This document shows positions 8,605 through 16,300 of a stretch of DNA of 64,000 bases, piece by piece. A program made the translations under genes and the position numbers. The notes beneath the pieces were generated by a model. That model saw only the letters and a list, made by a program, of their open reading frames with translations, searched no databases and had not been told where the DNA came from. The stretch is from Streptomyces echinoruber (lineage in GTDB: Bacteria > Actinomycetota > Actinomycetes > Streptomycetales > Streptomycetaceae). The DNA lies in NCBI RefSeq assembly GCF_014651135.1, contig NZ_BMWH01000006.1:211670-275669 (forward strand). The letters run 5' to 3'. Numbering within the stretch: the first letter of the stretch is position 1; every line of letters begins with the position of its first letter.

Positions 8605-9672
8605 ATGAAGGCTCTCGTGCTGTCCGGCGGCTCCGGCACGCGGCTGCGGCCGATCACGTACACCTCGGCCAAGCAGCTGGTGCCGGTGGCCAACAAGCCC
8701 GTGCTCTTCTACGGGCTGGAGTCGATCGCCGAGGCGGGCATCACCGAGGTCGGCGTGATCGTCGGCGACACGGCCGCCGAGATCCGGGAGGCGGTGGGCG
8801 ACGGGTCCCGCTTCGGGCTCGACGTCACCTACATCCCGCAGGAGAAGCCGCTCGGCCTGGCGCACGCGGTGCTGATCGCGCGGGACTGGCTCGGCGACGA
8901 CGATTTCGTGATGTACCTCGGCGACAACTTCATCGTCGGCGGCATCACCGACCTCGTCGAGGAGTTCCGCCGCCACCGGCCGGACGCGCAGATCCTCCTC
9001 ACCCGCGTCGGCGACCCGCGCGCCTTCGGCGTCGCCGAACTCGACGCCTCCGGGCAGGTCGTCGGGCTGGAGGAGAAACCCGCGCACCCCAAGAGCGACC
9101 TGGCCCTGGTCGGGGTGTACATGTTCACCCCGCGGGTGCACGAGGCGGTGCGCGCCATCAGGCCGTCCTGGCGCGGCGAACTGGAGATCACCCACGCCAT
9201 CCAGCACCTCATCGACACCGGCGCCGCCGTGCGCTCCACCATCGTCAAGGGCTACTGGAAGGACACCGGCAACGTCGCCGACATGCTGGAGGTCAACCGG
9301 ACCGTCCTGGAGACCGTGCCGGGCCGTCTCGACGGCGAGGTCGACGCGGCCTCGGAGACGGTCGGCCGGGTGGTGGTGGAAAGCGGCGCCCGCGTGGTCA
9401 ACTCGCGCATCGTCGGCCCCGCCGTCATCGGCTCCGGCACCGTCATCACCGACTCCTACATCGGCCCGTACACCTCCATCGCGGAGAACTGCGAGGTCGC
9501 CGACAGCGAACTGGAGTTCTCGATCGTCCTGCGGGACGCCTCGATCCGCGGGGTGGGCCGGATCGAGTCCTCGCTGATCGGCCGGCACGCCGAGGTCACC
9601 CCGGCCGCCGGACCGCCCAACGCCCACCGACTCGTCCTCGGAGACCACAGCAAGGTGCAGATCCGTTCATGA
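8605..9672 (+). CDS. rmlA: Glucose-1-phosphate thymidylyltransferase, long form
   Basis: First step of dTDP-L-rhamnose synthesis: glucose-1-phosphate plus dTTP gives dTDP-glucose. The 355-residue protein has the N-terminal nucleotidyltransferase motif LSGGSGTRLRPIT, the EKP motif (LEEKPAHPKSD) and a C-terminal left-handed beta-helix region with hexapeptide-like repeats (about 245-355). This marks the StrD-like long class rather than the roughly 290-residue RmlA of enteric bacteria. The ATG has a GGTGAGG ribosome-binding site, but a TAAGGT hexamer at 8592-8597 ends 7 nt before it, so a leaderless transcript is also possible. Its stop overlaps the rmlB start (ATGA), showing translational coupling. 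Confidence 0.93.
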   Translation: MKALVLSGGSGTRLRPITYTSAKQLVPVANKPVLFYGLESIAEAGITEVGVIVGDTAAEIREAVGDGSRFGLDVTYIPQEKPLGLAHAVLIARDWLGDDDFVMYLGDNFIVGGITDLVEEFRRHRPDAQILLTRVGDPRAFGVAELDASGQVVGLEEKPAHPKSDLALVGVYMFTPRVHEAVRAIRPSWRGELEITHAIQHLIDTGAAVRSTIVKGYWKDTGNVADMLEVNRTVLETVPGRLDGEVDAASETVGRVVVESGARVVNSRIVGPAVIGSGTVITDSYIGPYTSIAENCEVADSELEFSIVLRDASIRGVGRIESSLIGRHAEVTPAAGPPNAHRLVLGDHSKVQIRS

Positions 9673-10652
9673 ACCTCCTCGTCACCGGCGCCGCCGGGTT
9701 CATCGGCTCCCACTACGTCCGTGCGCTGCTCGCCGACGACGCGCCCGGCGCGCCGCGGATCACGGTGCTGGACAAGCTGACCTACGCCGGCATCCGCGAC
9801 AACCTCCCGCCGGAGCATCCGCGGCTGCGGTTCGTGCACGGCGACATCCGTGACGCCGAGCTGGTCGGCACGCTCATGGCCGAGGCCGACCAGGTGGTGC
9901 ACTTCGCCGCCGAGTCCCACGTGGACCGCTCCATCGCGGGCGCCGACGACTTCGTGCTGACCAACGTCGTCGGCACCCAGGTCCTGCTGGACGCGGCCCT
10001 GCGCCACGGCACGGCACCCTTCGTGCACGTCTCCACCGACGAGGTGTACGGCTCGGTCGCGACCGGCTCGGCGAGCGAGGAGGCGCCGCTGCGGCCCAGC
10101 TCCCCGTACTCGGCCTCCAAGGCGTCCTCCGACCTGATCGCGCTCGCCTACCACCGCACCCACGGCCTGGACGTGCGCGTCACCCGCTGCTCCAACAACT
10201 ACGGGCCGCGGCAGTTCCCCGAGAAGGTCATCCCGCTGTTCATCACCAACCTGCTGGACGGCAGGAAGGTCCCGCTGTACGGCGAGGGCCTCAACGTGCG
10301 GGACTGGCTGCACGTCGAGGACCACTGCCGGGGCGTGGACCTCGTGCGCACCCAGGGCCGGCCCGGCGAGGTGTACAACATCGGCGGCGGCACCGAGCTG
10401 ACCAACAAGGAGCTCACCGGGCTGCTGCTTCAGGCGTGCGGCGCGGGCTGGGACATGGTCGAGCACGTCGAGGACCGCAAGGGACACGACCTGCGCTACT
10501 CCGTCGACTGGACCAAGGCCCGCACCGAACTCGGCTACCGGCCGCGCCACGACTTCACCGCCGGCCTCGCCGAGACCGTCGCCTGGTACCGCGACCACCG
10601 TGCCTGGTGGGAGCCGCTGAAGCGGCGCGCCGCCCTGGGGGAGCGGGCATGA
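9669..10652 (+). CDS. rmlB: dTDP-glucose 4,6-dehydratase
   Basis: Second step: dTDP-glucose to dTDP-4-keto-6-deoxyglucose, NAD-dependent, extended SDR family. The Rossmann motif TGAAGFIGSH lies at residues 6-15. The active-site STDEVYG and YSASK motifs are present, and RCSNNYGPRQFPEK is the family's substrate-binding segment. At 327 residues it has the usual length. It overlaps rmlA and rmlD by 4 nt at each end, so the three are one translationally coupled operon. Confidence 0.95.
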   Translation: MNLLVTGAAGFIGSHYVRALLADDAPGAPRITVLDKLTYAGIRDNLPPEHPRLRFVHGDIRDAELVGTLMAEADQVVHFAAESHVDRSIAGADDFVLTNVVGTQVLLDAALRHGTAPFVHVSTDEVYGSVATGSASEEAPLRPSSPYSASKASSDLIALAYHRTHGLDVRVTRCSNNYGPRQFPEKVIPLFITNLLDGRKVPLYGEGLNVRDWLHVEDHCRGVDLVRTQGRPGEVYNIGGGTELTNKELTGLLLQACGAGWDMVEHVEDRKGHDLRYSVDWTKARTELGYRPRHDFTAGLAETVAWYRDHRAWWEPLKRRAALGERA

Positions 10653-11521
10653 GGTGGCTGGTGACCGGCGCCGGCGGCATGCTCGGCCGGGACGTCGTCG
10701 ATGAGCTGCGCCGGCGCGGCGCACAGGTCACCGCCCTGGACCGGGCCGGGCTGGACATCACCGACGCCGGCCGGGTGGCCGCGGCCCTCGCCGGGCACCG
10801 GCCCGACGTCGTGGTCAACTGCGCCGCGTACACCGCCGTCGACGCCGCCGAGAGCGACGAGGAGACGGCCCTGAGGATCAACGGCGACGGCCCCCGCCTG
10901 CTTGCCCGCGCCTGCGCCGCGTACGGCGCCCGCCTGATCCACGTCTCCACCGACTACGTCTTCTCCGGCGAGGACCGCTCCACCCCGTACCCCGAGGACC
11001 ACCCGCCCGCCCCGCGCACCGCCTACGGCCGTACCAAGCTCGCGGGGGAGCGGGCGGTGCGCGAGGAACTGCCCGAGGCGAGCGCGATCGTGCGCACCGC
11101 CTGGCTCTACGGCGTCCACGGCCGCAGCTTCGTGCGCACCATGATCGATCTGGAGGCGCGCCGGGACACCGTCGACGTCGTCGACGACCAGCGCGGCCAG
11201 CCCACCTGGAGCGCCGACGTGGCCGCCCGCATCGCCGACCTCGGCCCCCTGGTCGGGCCCGGCCTGCACGGCGTCTTCCACGCCACGGCCTCCGGCGAGG
11301 CGAGCTGGTACGACCTGGCCCGCGAGGTGTTCCGGCTACTGGGCGCCGACCCCGGCCGGGTGCGCCCGGTCGGCAGCGACGCCTTCCCGCGCCCCGCGCC
11401 CCGCCCGGCCCACAGCGCCCTCGCGCACGGCCGGTGGCGCGAGGCGGGTCTGGAGCCGCTGCGGGACTGGAGGACCGCGCTGCACGAGGCGCTTCCCCTC
11501 CTGCGCAAGGAAACCGCCTGA
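10649..11521 (+). CDS. rmlD: dTDP-4-dehydrorhamnose reductase
   Basis: Final step: NADPH-dependent reduction of dTDP-4-keto-L-rhamnose to dTDP-L-rhamnose. The 290-residue protein has the Rossmann motif TGAGGMLG, the STDYVFSG motif and the catalytic YGRTKLAGE (YxxxK), followed by RTAWLYG, all standard for RmlD. Its ATG overlaps the rmlB stop. The 3,5-epimerase needed between RmlB and RmlD is encoded by rmlC on the opposite strand 1 kb further on, so the pathway is complete within the window although split over two operons. Confidence 0.94.
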   Translation: MRWLVTGAGGMLGRDVVDELRRRGAQVTALDRAGLDITDAGRVAAALAGHRPDVVVNCAAYTAVDAAESDEETALRINGDGPRLLARACAAYGARLIHVSTDYVFSGEDRSTPYPEDHPPAPRTAYGRTKLAGERAVREELPEASAIVRTAWLYGVHGRSFVRTMIDLEARRDTVDVVDDQRGQPTWSADVAARIADLGPLVGPGLHGVFHATASGEASWYDLAREVFRLLGADPGRVRPVGSDAFPRPAPRPAHSALAHGRWREAGLEPLRDWRTALHEALPLLRKETA

Positions 11522-11623
11522 TCCGCACACCGAGCCGCTTGATCCGCACCCCATGTGATCCGTGAGGAAACCGACCATCCCCTGATCCCCGAACCCCCGA
11601 TCCCCCGACGAGGAGTCGCCCCC

Positions 11624-12424
11624 GTGAAACGCCACGAGTTCCTGCGGGAGCTGCACAAGGTCTGCGCCAACCGCAACTACCTGGAGATCGGCGTCAACGA
11701 CGGCCGCAGCCTGCGGCTGTCCCGCGTGCCCACGATCGCGGTCGACCCCGCCTTCAAAGTCGTCACGGAGCTGCGCTGCGACCTGCACCTGGTGAAGGCC
11801 ACCAGCGACGACTTCTTCGCCCGCGACAACCCCCTGGCCCACCTCAGGGGCGGCCGCCACCCGCTGCGCAACCTGGCCCGCAACCGCAGCCCGTTCGGGT
11901 ACTGGAGGCGCACCACGCTGGACCTGTCGTTCATCGACGGCATGCACCTGTTCGAGTACGCGCTGCGGGACTTCGTCAACATCGAGAGGCACTCCGACTG
12001 GGCCAGCGTCATCGTCTTCGACGACATGCTGCCGCGCAGCGTCGACGAGGCCGCCCGGAACCGGCACACCGACGCCTGGACCGGCGACGTCTACAAGCTG
12101 ATCGAGATCCTCGGCCGCTACCGCCCCGACCTGGTGACCGTCCTGGTCGACACGCAGCCCACCGGGCAGATGCTGGTCTTCGGCGCGGACCCCGGCAACA
12201 CCGTGCTGCGCGACAAGTACGACGAGATCGTCGCCGAGTACGACGTGCCCGACCCGCAGAAGGTCCCCGAGTCCGTCCTCGGCCGGGTCTCGGCGGTCAA
12301 GCCCGAGACGCTGCTGGGCGCCGGCTTCTGGGCGCCGCTGGTGCGCGCCCGCAACCGCGGCACCAAGCGCTCCCGCGGCTGGGAGCCGCTGCGCCGCGCC
12401 CTGCAGCAGACGGTCACCCGCTGA
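11624..12424 (+). CDS. Class I SAM-dependent methyltransferase-like protein, 266 aa
   Basis: The N-terminal region carries NYLEIGVNDGRSLRL, a motif I-type SAM-binding turn, and the middle contains LDLSFIDGMHLFEYALRDF and VIVFDDMLPRS, typical of methyltransferases found in polysaccharide and sugar-modification loci. It probably O-methylates a sugar or glycan terminus, but the acceptor is unknown. The GTG start is chosen for its ACGAGGAG ribosome-binding site; an in-frame ATG 69 nt upstream lacks one. It follows rmlD by 102 nt in the same direction, and its 3' end faces rmlC across a terminator hairpin. A role in methylating a rhamnosyl product is inferred from context. Confidence 0.8.
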   Translation: MKRHEFLRELHKVCANRNYLEIGVNDGRSLRLSRVPTIAVDPAFKVVTELRCDLHLVKATSDDFFARDNPLAHLRGGRHPLRNLARNRSPFGYWRRTTLDLSFIDGMHLFEYALRDFVNIERHSDWASVIVFDDMLPRSVDEAARNRHTDAWTGDVYKLIEILGRYRPDLVTVLVDTQPTGQMLVFGADPGNTVLRDKYDEIVAEYDVPDPQKVPESVLGRVSAVKPETLLGAGFWAPLVRARNRGTKRSRGWEPLRRALQQTVTR

Positions 12425-12431
12425 CCCCGGC

Positions 12432-12465
12432 GGTGCCGGGCCGTCCGCGCGGCCGGCCCGGCACC
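12432..12465. terminator. Bidirectional terminator between the methyltransferase and rmlC
   Basis: Perfect 11-bp inverted repeat GGTGCCGGGCC / GGCCCGGCACC around a 12-nt loop. It fills the 49-bp gap between two convergent stop codons, so it can serve both operons. Confidence 0.8.
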
Positions 12466-12473
12466 GGGCCGCG

Positions 12474-13085
12474 TCAGTCGCCGGGCCGCTGCCCGGCGCG
12501 CAGCCGCGCGTAGTGGGCGGTGCAGTCCGCGTACGACGGCAGCAGCCCGGCGCGCTCCGCCTCGGCCAGGGAGGGCGCCCGCAGGTCCTGCTCGGACAGC
12601 AGCGGCTCGACGCCCTCCGGCCAGGCGATGCCCAGCTGCGGGTCGAGCGGGTGCACCCGGTGCTCGCGCTCGGGCGCGTACCCCGTGGAGCACAGGTAGA
12701 TGACGGTGGCGTCGTCGGTGAGCGCCAGGAAGGCGTGCCCGAGGCCCTCGGCGAGGAACACCGCGTGCCGCGTGTCGTCGTCCAGCCGCACCGCCTCCCA
12801 CCGGCCGTAGTCCGGTGAGCCGACCCGCAGGTCGACGATCACGTCCAGCACCGCGCCGCGCACGCACGTGACGTACTTGGCCTGGCCGGGCGGTACGTCG
12901 GCGAAGTGGATCCCGCGCAGCACGCCCCGGCGGGAGACGGAGCAGTTGGCCTGCGCCAGGGTCAGGTCGTGACCGGTGGCCTCGCGGAACTCCCGGCCGC
13001 GGTACCACTCGTGAAAGGTGCCCCGCTCGTCGGGGAAGACCTTCGGCTCCAGGATCCAGGAGCCCTCGATGTCCAGCGCCCGCAC
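12474..13085 (-). CDS. rmlC: dTDP-4-dehydrorhamnose 3,5-epimerase
   Basis: Third step of dTDP-L-rhamnose synthesis: double epimerisation at C3 and C5. The 203-residue cupin-fold protein carries KVFPDERGTFHEWYR, QANCSVSRRGVLRGIHFADVPPGQAKYV (the catalytic His is in RGIHF) and the EGLGHAFLAL barrel strand. The GTG start has GGAGGG 9 nt upstream. It begins 4 nt after the stop of the glycosyltransferase gene, forming a two-gene operon. Family length is normal. Confidence 0.94.
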   Translation of the reverse strand: MRALDIEGSWILEPKVFPDERGTFHEWYRGREFREATGHDLTLAQANCSVSRRGVLRGIHFADVPPGQAKYVTCVRGAVLDVIVDLRVGSPDYGRWEAVRLDDDTRHAVFLAEGLGHAFLALTDDATVIYLCSTGYAPEREHRVHPLDPQLGIAWPEGVEPLLSEQDLRAPSLAEAERAGLLPSYADCTAHYARLRAGQRPGD

Positions 13086-13089
13086 GGTG

Positions 13090-15048
13090 TCAGGCCCTCC
13101 TTCCGTGTCGTGACCCGGCGGCGGCCGCCGCCCTCCTCCGGATGCCGCCGAGCACGCGCCGGGCCCGGCCGGCCAGCCGCCGCAGGACACCGGGACGCGG
13201 CGGACGGCTCACCCGGACGCGGGAGCCGGAGCGGTGCAGCAGGAACGGCAGCGGCAGGAAGCGCGGCTCGGCGGCGTCCGGGGCGAGGCACAGCTCCGGG
13301 TGCCGGGGTGCGCCCGTCAGCCCGGCCGGCGGCAGCGCGGCCTGAAGGACCGCGCCGGTGCCGTCGGCCGACAGGGTGCCGGACACCTCCAGCGGCGCCG
13401 CCGGTCCGGTGAGCCGCAGCAGCGCCTTGGTGTCGCCGGGGACGTGCAGCGGCAGCGGCACCCGCAGCCGTTCGCCGGCGACGGTGACGTCCTGCGGGCG
13501 GACACGGCCGAGCCCGAGGCTCTTGCCCGCCCGGTCGACGTCGAGCGCGAGCGTGCCCTGCCGGGCGGTCCAGTACGGCAGGACGACGTGACCGCCCACG
13601 ACACCGGCGTACGGCGCGGGCCGGTCCTGGCGCGGGGCCGGGCCGAGCCGGCACTCCTGGGTCCAGCTGCCGAGCCGGACCCGCACGAAGACGTCCCACA
13701 GGCCGCCCCACAGCGGCACCCCGCCCGCCGCCGCGGCCGGATCGACGGTGGCCGCGGCGCGCAGCACCAGACGGACGCGGCCGTCCCCGGCGGGCACCTT
13801 CTCGCGGGTGAAGTCGGCCGGCTGGAAGAACTGGGCGGCGCTGGAGCGCTCCCGCACCAGCAGATCGACCCTGGCCTGCGCGAGGCGGGCGGCGGCGTCC
13901 GCGCCCAGCAGGTCCGCCGCCTCGGCGACGTCGTGCGGGGGAGTGTCGAAGGAGACGGTCCCGGGCTCGGCGGGCGCCCGGAGCGGGGCGCCGTCCACGG
14001 TGAGTTCCGCGGCGAAGCCGACGTGCAGCGTGCCGCCCCGCCACTCCACCCGCTCCGGCCGGGCCGCGGGCCGCAGCGCGGCCTCCCAGCGGGCCAGGGC
14101 GACCACGTCGTCGAACCGGCCCTCGGCGATCAGCGCGGCCACGATCCGCTGGGCCGGCTGCAGCCCGGCCGCGACACCGGGGCCGAAGCGCTCGACGACG
14201 ACCGTGTGCATCTCGTCGAACAGCTCCCGGCGGTAGTCGACGGGCAGGGCCAGCAGGCGGCGGCCGCGCATCCGCTCCACGATCTCGTTGCGCAGCCAGC
14301 GGCGCAGCAGCCGGTCGCGCAGCGGCCCGGGCTCGGTGTACCGCTCCACGACGTCGAGGGCCTCGCGCAGGTTCTTGAAGTAGCCGGCCGGGTCGAAGCG
14401 TTGGAAGCCCGCGTTGGAGGCGTCGTCGCGTCGGACGTGGTAGTAGCAGACGTAGTCGCTGAGCACGGAGACGTTGTCCGCGCGCAGGTAGGCCTCGGTG
14501 ACGAAGACGTGGTCCTCCAGGCGGCGTCTGCCCTCGGGGAAGCGCAGCCCGATGCGGTCCAGGAACGCGCGCCGGAACATCTTGTGCGGGGTGAGGCTGT
14601 CGATCAGCGGCGCGTTCTCGACGGTGGCGCGGGGGCGGTTGACGCGGAACAGCTCCACCGGCACCGGGCGGCCCTTGCCGGCCATCTTGCCGACGACCAC
14701 GTCGGCGCCGTGGGCCACCCCGTAGTCGTACATCCGTTCCAGCGCCTCGTCGCCGAGGTAGTCGTCGTTGTCGACGAACATCACGTACTCGCCCCGCGAC
14801 GCGGCGATGCCGACGTTGCGGGGCTTGCCGGACCAGCCGGAGTTCTCCTGGTGGATGACCCGGACGTGGGGGTGTTCGGCGGCGAGCGCGTCCAGCCGGG
14901 CGGGGGTGCCGTCGGTGGAGCCGTCGTCGACGAAGATCACCTCGTAGGCGTCGGGGGGCAGCGACTGGCGCAGCAGGGAGGCGACGCAGTCCTCGATGTA
15001 GGGACCGGGGTTGTAGACGGGGACGATGACGCTGACCTTGACCGGCAT
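13090..15048 (-). CDS. Family 2 glycosyltransferase with long C-terminal extension
   Basis: An inverting GT-A enzyme: VSVIVPVYNPGPYIEDCVASLLRQ at the N-terminus, then VDDGSTDGT and the metal-binding FVDNDDY motif, followed by ENSGWSGKPRNVGI. The GT domain covers about 1-240. Residues 240-652 form an unusual extension rich in beta-type sequence (WDVFVRVRLGSWTQECRLG) and ending in a basic Arg tail. Similar two-part proteins occur in actinobacterial teichoic-acid or surface-glycan loci. The ATG is preceded by AAGGGGG. It is probably the transferase that uses the dTDP-rhamnose made here, but donor and acceptor cannot be read from the sequence. Confidence 0.88.
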   Translation of the reverse strand: MPVKVSVIVPVYNPGPYIEDCVASLLRQSLPPDAYEVIFVDDGSTDGTPARLDALAAEHPHVRVIHQENSGWSGKPRNVGIAASRGEYVMFVDNDDYLGDEALERMYDYGVAHGADVVVGKMAGKGRPVPVELFRVNRPRATVENAPLIDSLTPHKMFRRAFLDRIGLRFPEGRRRLEDHVFVTEAYLRADNVSVLSDYVCYYHVRRDDASNAGFQRFDPAGYFKNLREALDVVERYTEPGPLRDRLLRRWLRNEIVERMRGRRLLALPVDYRRELFDEMHTVVVERFGPGVAAGLQPAQRIVAALIAEGRFDDVVALARWEAALRPAARPERVEWRGGTLHVGFAAELTVDGAPLRAPAEPGTVSFDTPPHDVAEAADLLGADAAARLAQARVDLLVRERSSAAQFFQPADFTREKVPAGDGRVRLVLRAAATVDPAAAAGGVPLWGGLWDVFVRVRLGSWTQECRLGPAPRQDRPAPYAGVVGGHVVLPYWTARQGTLALDVDRAGKSLGLGRVRPQDVTVAGERLRVPLPLHVPGDTKALLRLTGPAAPLEVSGTLSADGTGAVLQAALPPAGLTGAPRHPELCLAPDAAEPRFLPLPFLLHRSGSRVRVSRPPRPGVLRRLAGRARRVLGGIRRRAAAAAGSRHGRRA

Positions 15049-15347
15049 CCGGCTTGGCCCCCTTAGGTTGTCGCCTGCCGTTCGACGGGTGGCACCGTGT
15101 ACGTGGCCTGATGCTAACCCGGACATCTGTGCGGCGAATGTCCACAACTCTCCCGGAGTGACGGCAGGACGCGGAACACGGCGCTCACCGGTGGATGGGG
15201 ACGGTTCCCCCTCCGCGCGTCAGCGGTGCGTTGTGGCCAGGAGCGCCGGAATCCCGGCGGTGCCGCCGGTCTCGCCCGGACGGGGGAAGATGCGTCGGGT
15301 GCGGGCCGCGCGGTCCGCCTCCCGGCCGGCGGGTATCGGTTCGGAGC
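15049..15347. other. Intergenic region upstream of the glycosyltransferase
   Basis: About 300 bp between the glycosyltransferase start and the MarR remnant. It is less GC-rich near 15110-15160 and probably holds the glycosyltransferase-rmlC promoter, but no convincing -35/-10 pair was found. A short minus-strand frame (15220-15359) lacks a supported start. Confidence 0.4.
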
Positions 15348-15611
15348 TCATGGCCATGTCAGCCGTTCCAGGAGCGCCGGCGCCTGGAGGACGGTGGCCC
15401 GCTCCTCCTCCACGCAGCGCTCCTGCAGGGCATGGGCCGGCCACTCCTCGCGCACCTGCCGGCCGCCCTCGATGCGGGTGCGGCCGCCCTCGATGCGGGT
15501 GCGGCCGGCCTCGGTGAGGGTGACGAGCCGGCGGCGGCCGTCGCCGGGGTCCGGGGTGCGCCGGATCAGCCCGTGGCCCTCGAGGGCGGCCAGGGTCGCG
15601 GCCGTGGCCCG
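15348..15611 (-). pseudogene. MarR-family regulator remnant, C-terminal half only
   Basis: The minus-strand frame reads like the wing and C-terminal helices of a MarR regulator: TAATLAALEGHGLIRRTPDPGDGRRRLVTLTEAG matches the usual recognition-helix/wing segment (GLIxRTPDPxDxRRxxVxLTEAG). About 60 N-terminal residues expected before this segment are absent; the DNA there is the start of the metallophosphoesterase gene on the other strand. A 21-bp tandem duplication within it repeats RTRIEGG. No start codon with an SD is present. It is probably a decayed gene, though expression of a short protein cannot be excluded. Confidence 0.55.
15462..15503. repeat. 21-bp tandem duplication inside the MarR remnant
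   Basis: Two exact 21-bp copies side by side (15462-15482 and 15483-15503). The length is a multiple of three, so the frame is kept and seven residues (RTRIEGG in register) are repeated. Confidence 0.85.
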
Positions 15612-15626
15612 CACTACGCTGGAGAC

Positions 15627-16136
15627 GTGCGGCTGCTTCTCGTGAGCGACACCCACCTGCCCCGGCGCGCCAAGCGGCTTCCCGAACCGCTGCTGGCCGA
15701 ACTGCCGCGCGCCGACGTGGTCGTGCACGCCGGCGACTGGGTGGACGCGGCCACCCTGGACCTGCTGGCGGAACGCTCCCGCCGCCTGATCGGCGTGTAC
15801 GGCAACAACGACGGCCCCGACCTGCGCGCCCGGCTGCCCGAGGTGGCCCGCGCGGAGCTGGACGGGCTGCGTCTCGGCGTCGTGCACGAGACCGGGCCCG
15901 CCCGGGGGCGCGAGGCCCGCTGCGCCGCCCGTTTCCCGGACCTGGACGTGCTGGTCTTCGGCCACAGCCACATCCCGTGGGACACCACCGCGCCCACCGG
16001 ACTGCGCCTGCTCAACCCGGGTTCCCCGACCGACCGGCGCCGTCAGCCCTTCTGCACGTACATGACCGCCACCGTGGCCGGCGGCGCGCTGGCGGAGGTC
16101 CGGCTGCACCGGCTGCCGCCGCGGACGGCGGGGTGA
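15627..16136 (+). CDS. YfcE/MJ0936-type metallophosphoesterase
   Basis: A 169-residue calcineurin-like phosphodiesterase with all the metal-site motifs: SDTHLP (residues 7-12), VVHAGDWVD, GNNDGPD, a central His (VVHETG) and GHSHIPW, ending LNPGSPTDRRRQ as in YfcE-like enzymes. Substrates of this family are small phosphodiesters; the natural one is unknown. The GTG start is preceded by TACGCT at 15615-15620, which would make the transcript leaderless, while a GGAG lies between. It starts head-to-head against the MarR remnant and may have replaced that gene's 5' half. Confidence 0.88.
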   Translation: MRLLLVSDTHLPRRAKRLPEPLLAELPRADVVVHAGDWVDAATLDLLAERSRRLIGVYGNNDGPDLRARLPEVARAELDGLRLGVVHETGPARGREARCAARFPDLDVLVFGHSHIPWDTTAPTGLRLLNPGSPTDRRRQPFCTYMTATVAGGALAEVRLHRLPPRTAG

Positions 16137-16152
16137 CCGCCGGTGCCGCCCC

Positions 16153-16239
16153 ACACCCGGCAGACGTGAACGAAACGCCCAACACCCGGCAGACGTGACC
16201 GAACCGCACCACACCCGGCAGACGTGGGCGCACCGTCTC
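16153..16239. repeat. Three 29-bp imperfect tandem repeats
   Basis: Each unit begins with the identical 16-mer ACACCCGGCAGACGTG (16153, 16182, 16211), and the remainder diverges. They lie between the convergent metallophosphoesterase and beta-propeller genes, where a terminator might be expected. Confidence 0.85.
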
Positions 16240-16300
16240 CGGCTCCACCCGCGGCACCGCCGGCGACCGGTACGGCCGCCGGCGCGGGCCGCGAAGCCGG

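Noticed and set aside
15220..15359. Short minus-strand protein after the MarR remnant
   Set aside because: No supported start and no family resemblance.
16153..16239. CRISPR-like 16-bp repeats with 13-bp spacers
   Set aside because: Only three copies, spacers too short and partly similar to each other, no cas genes.
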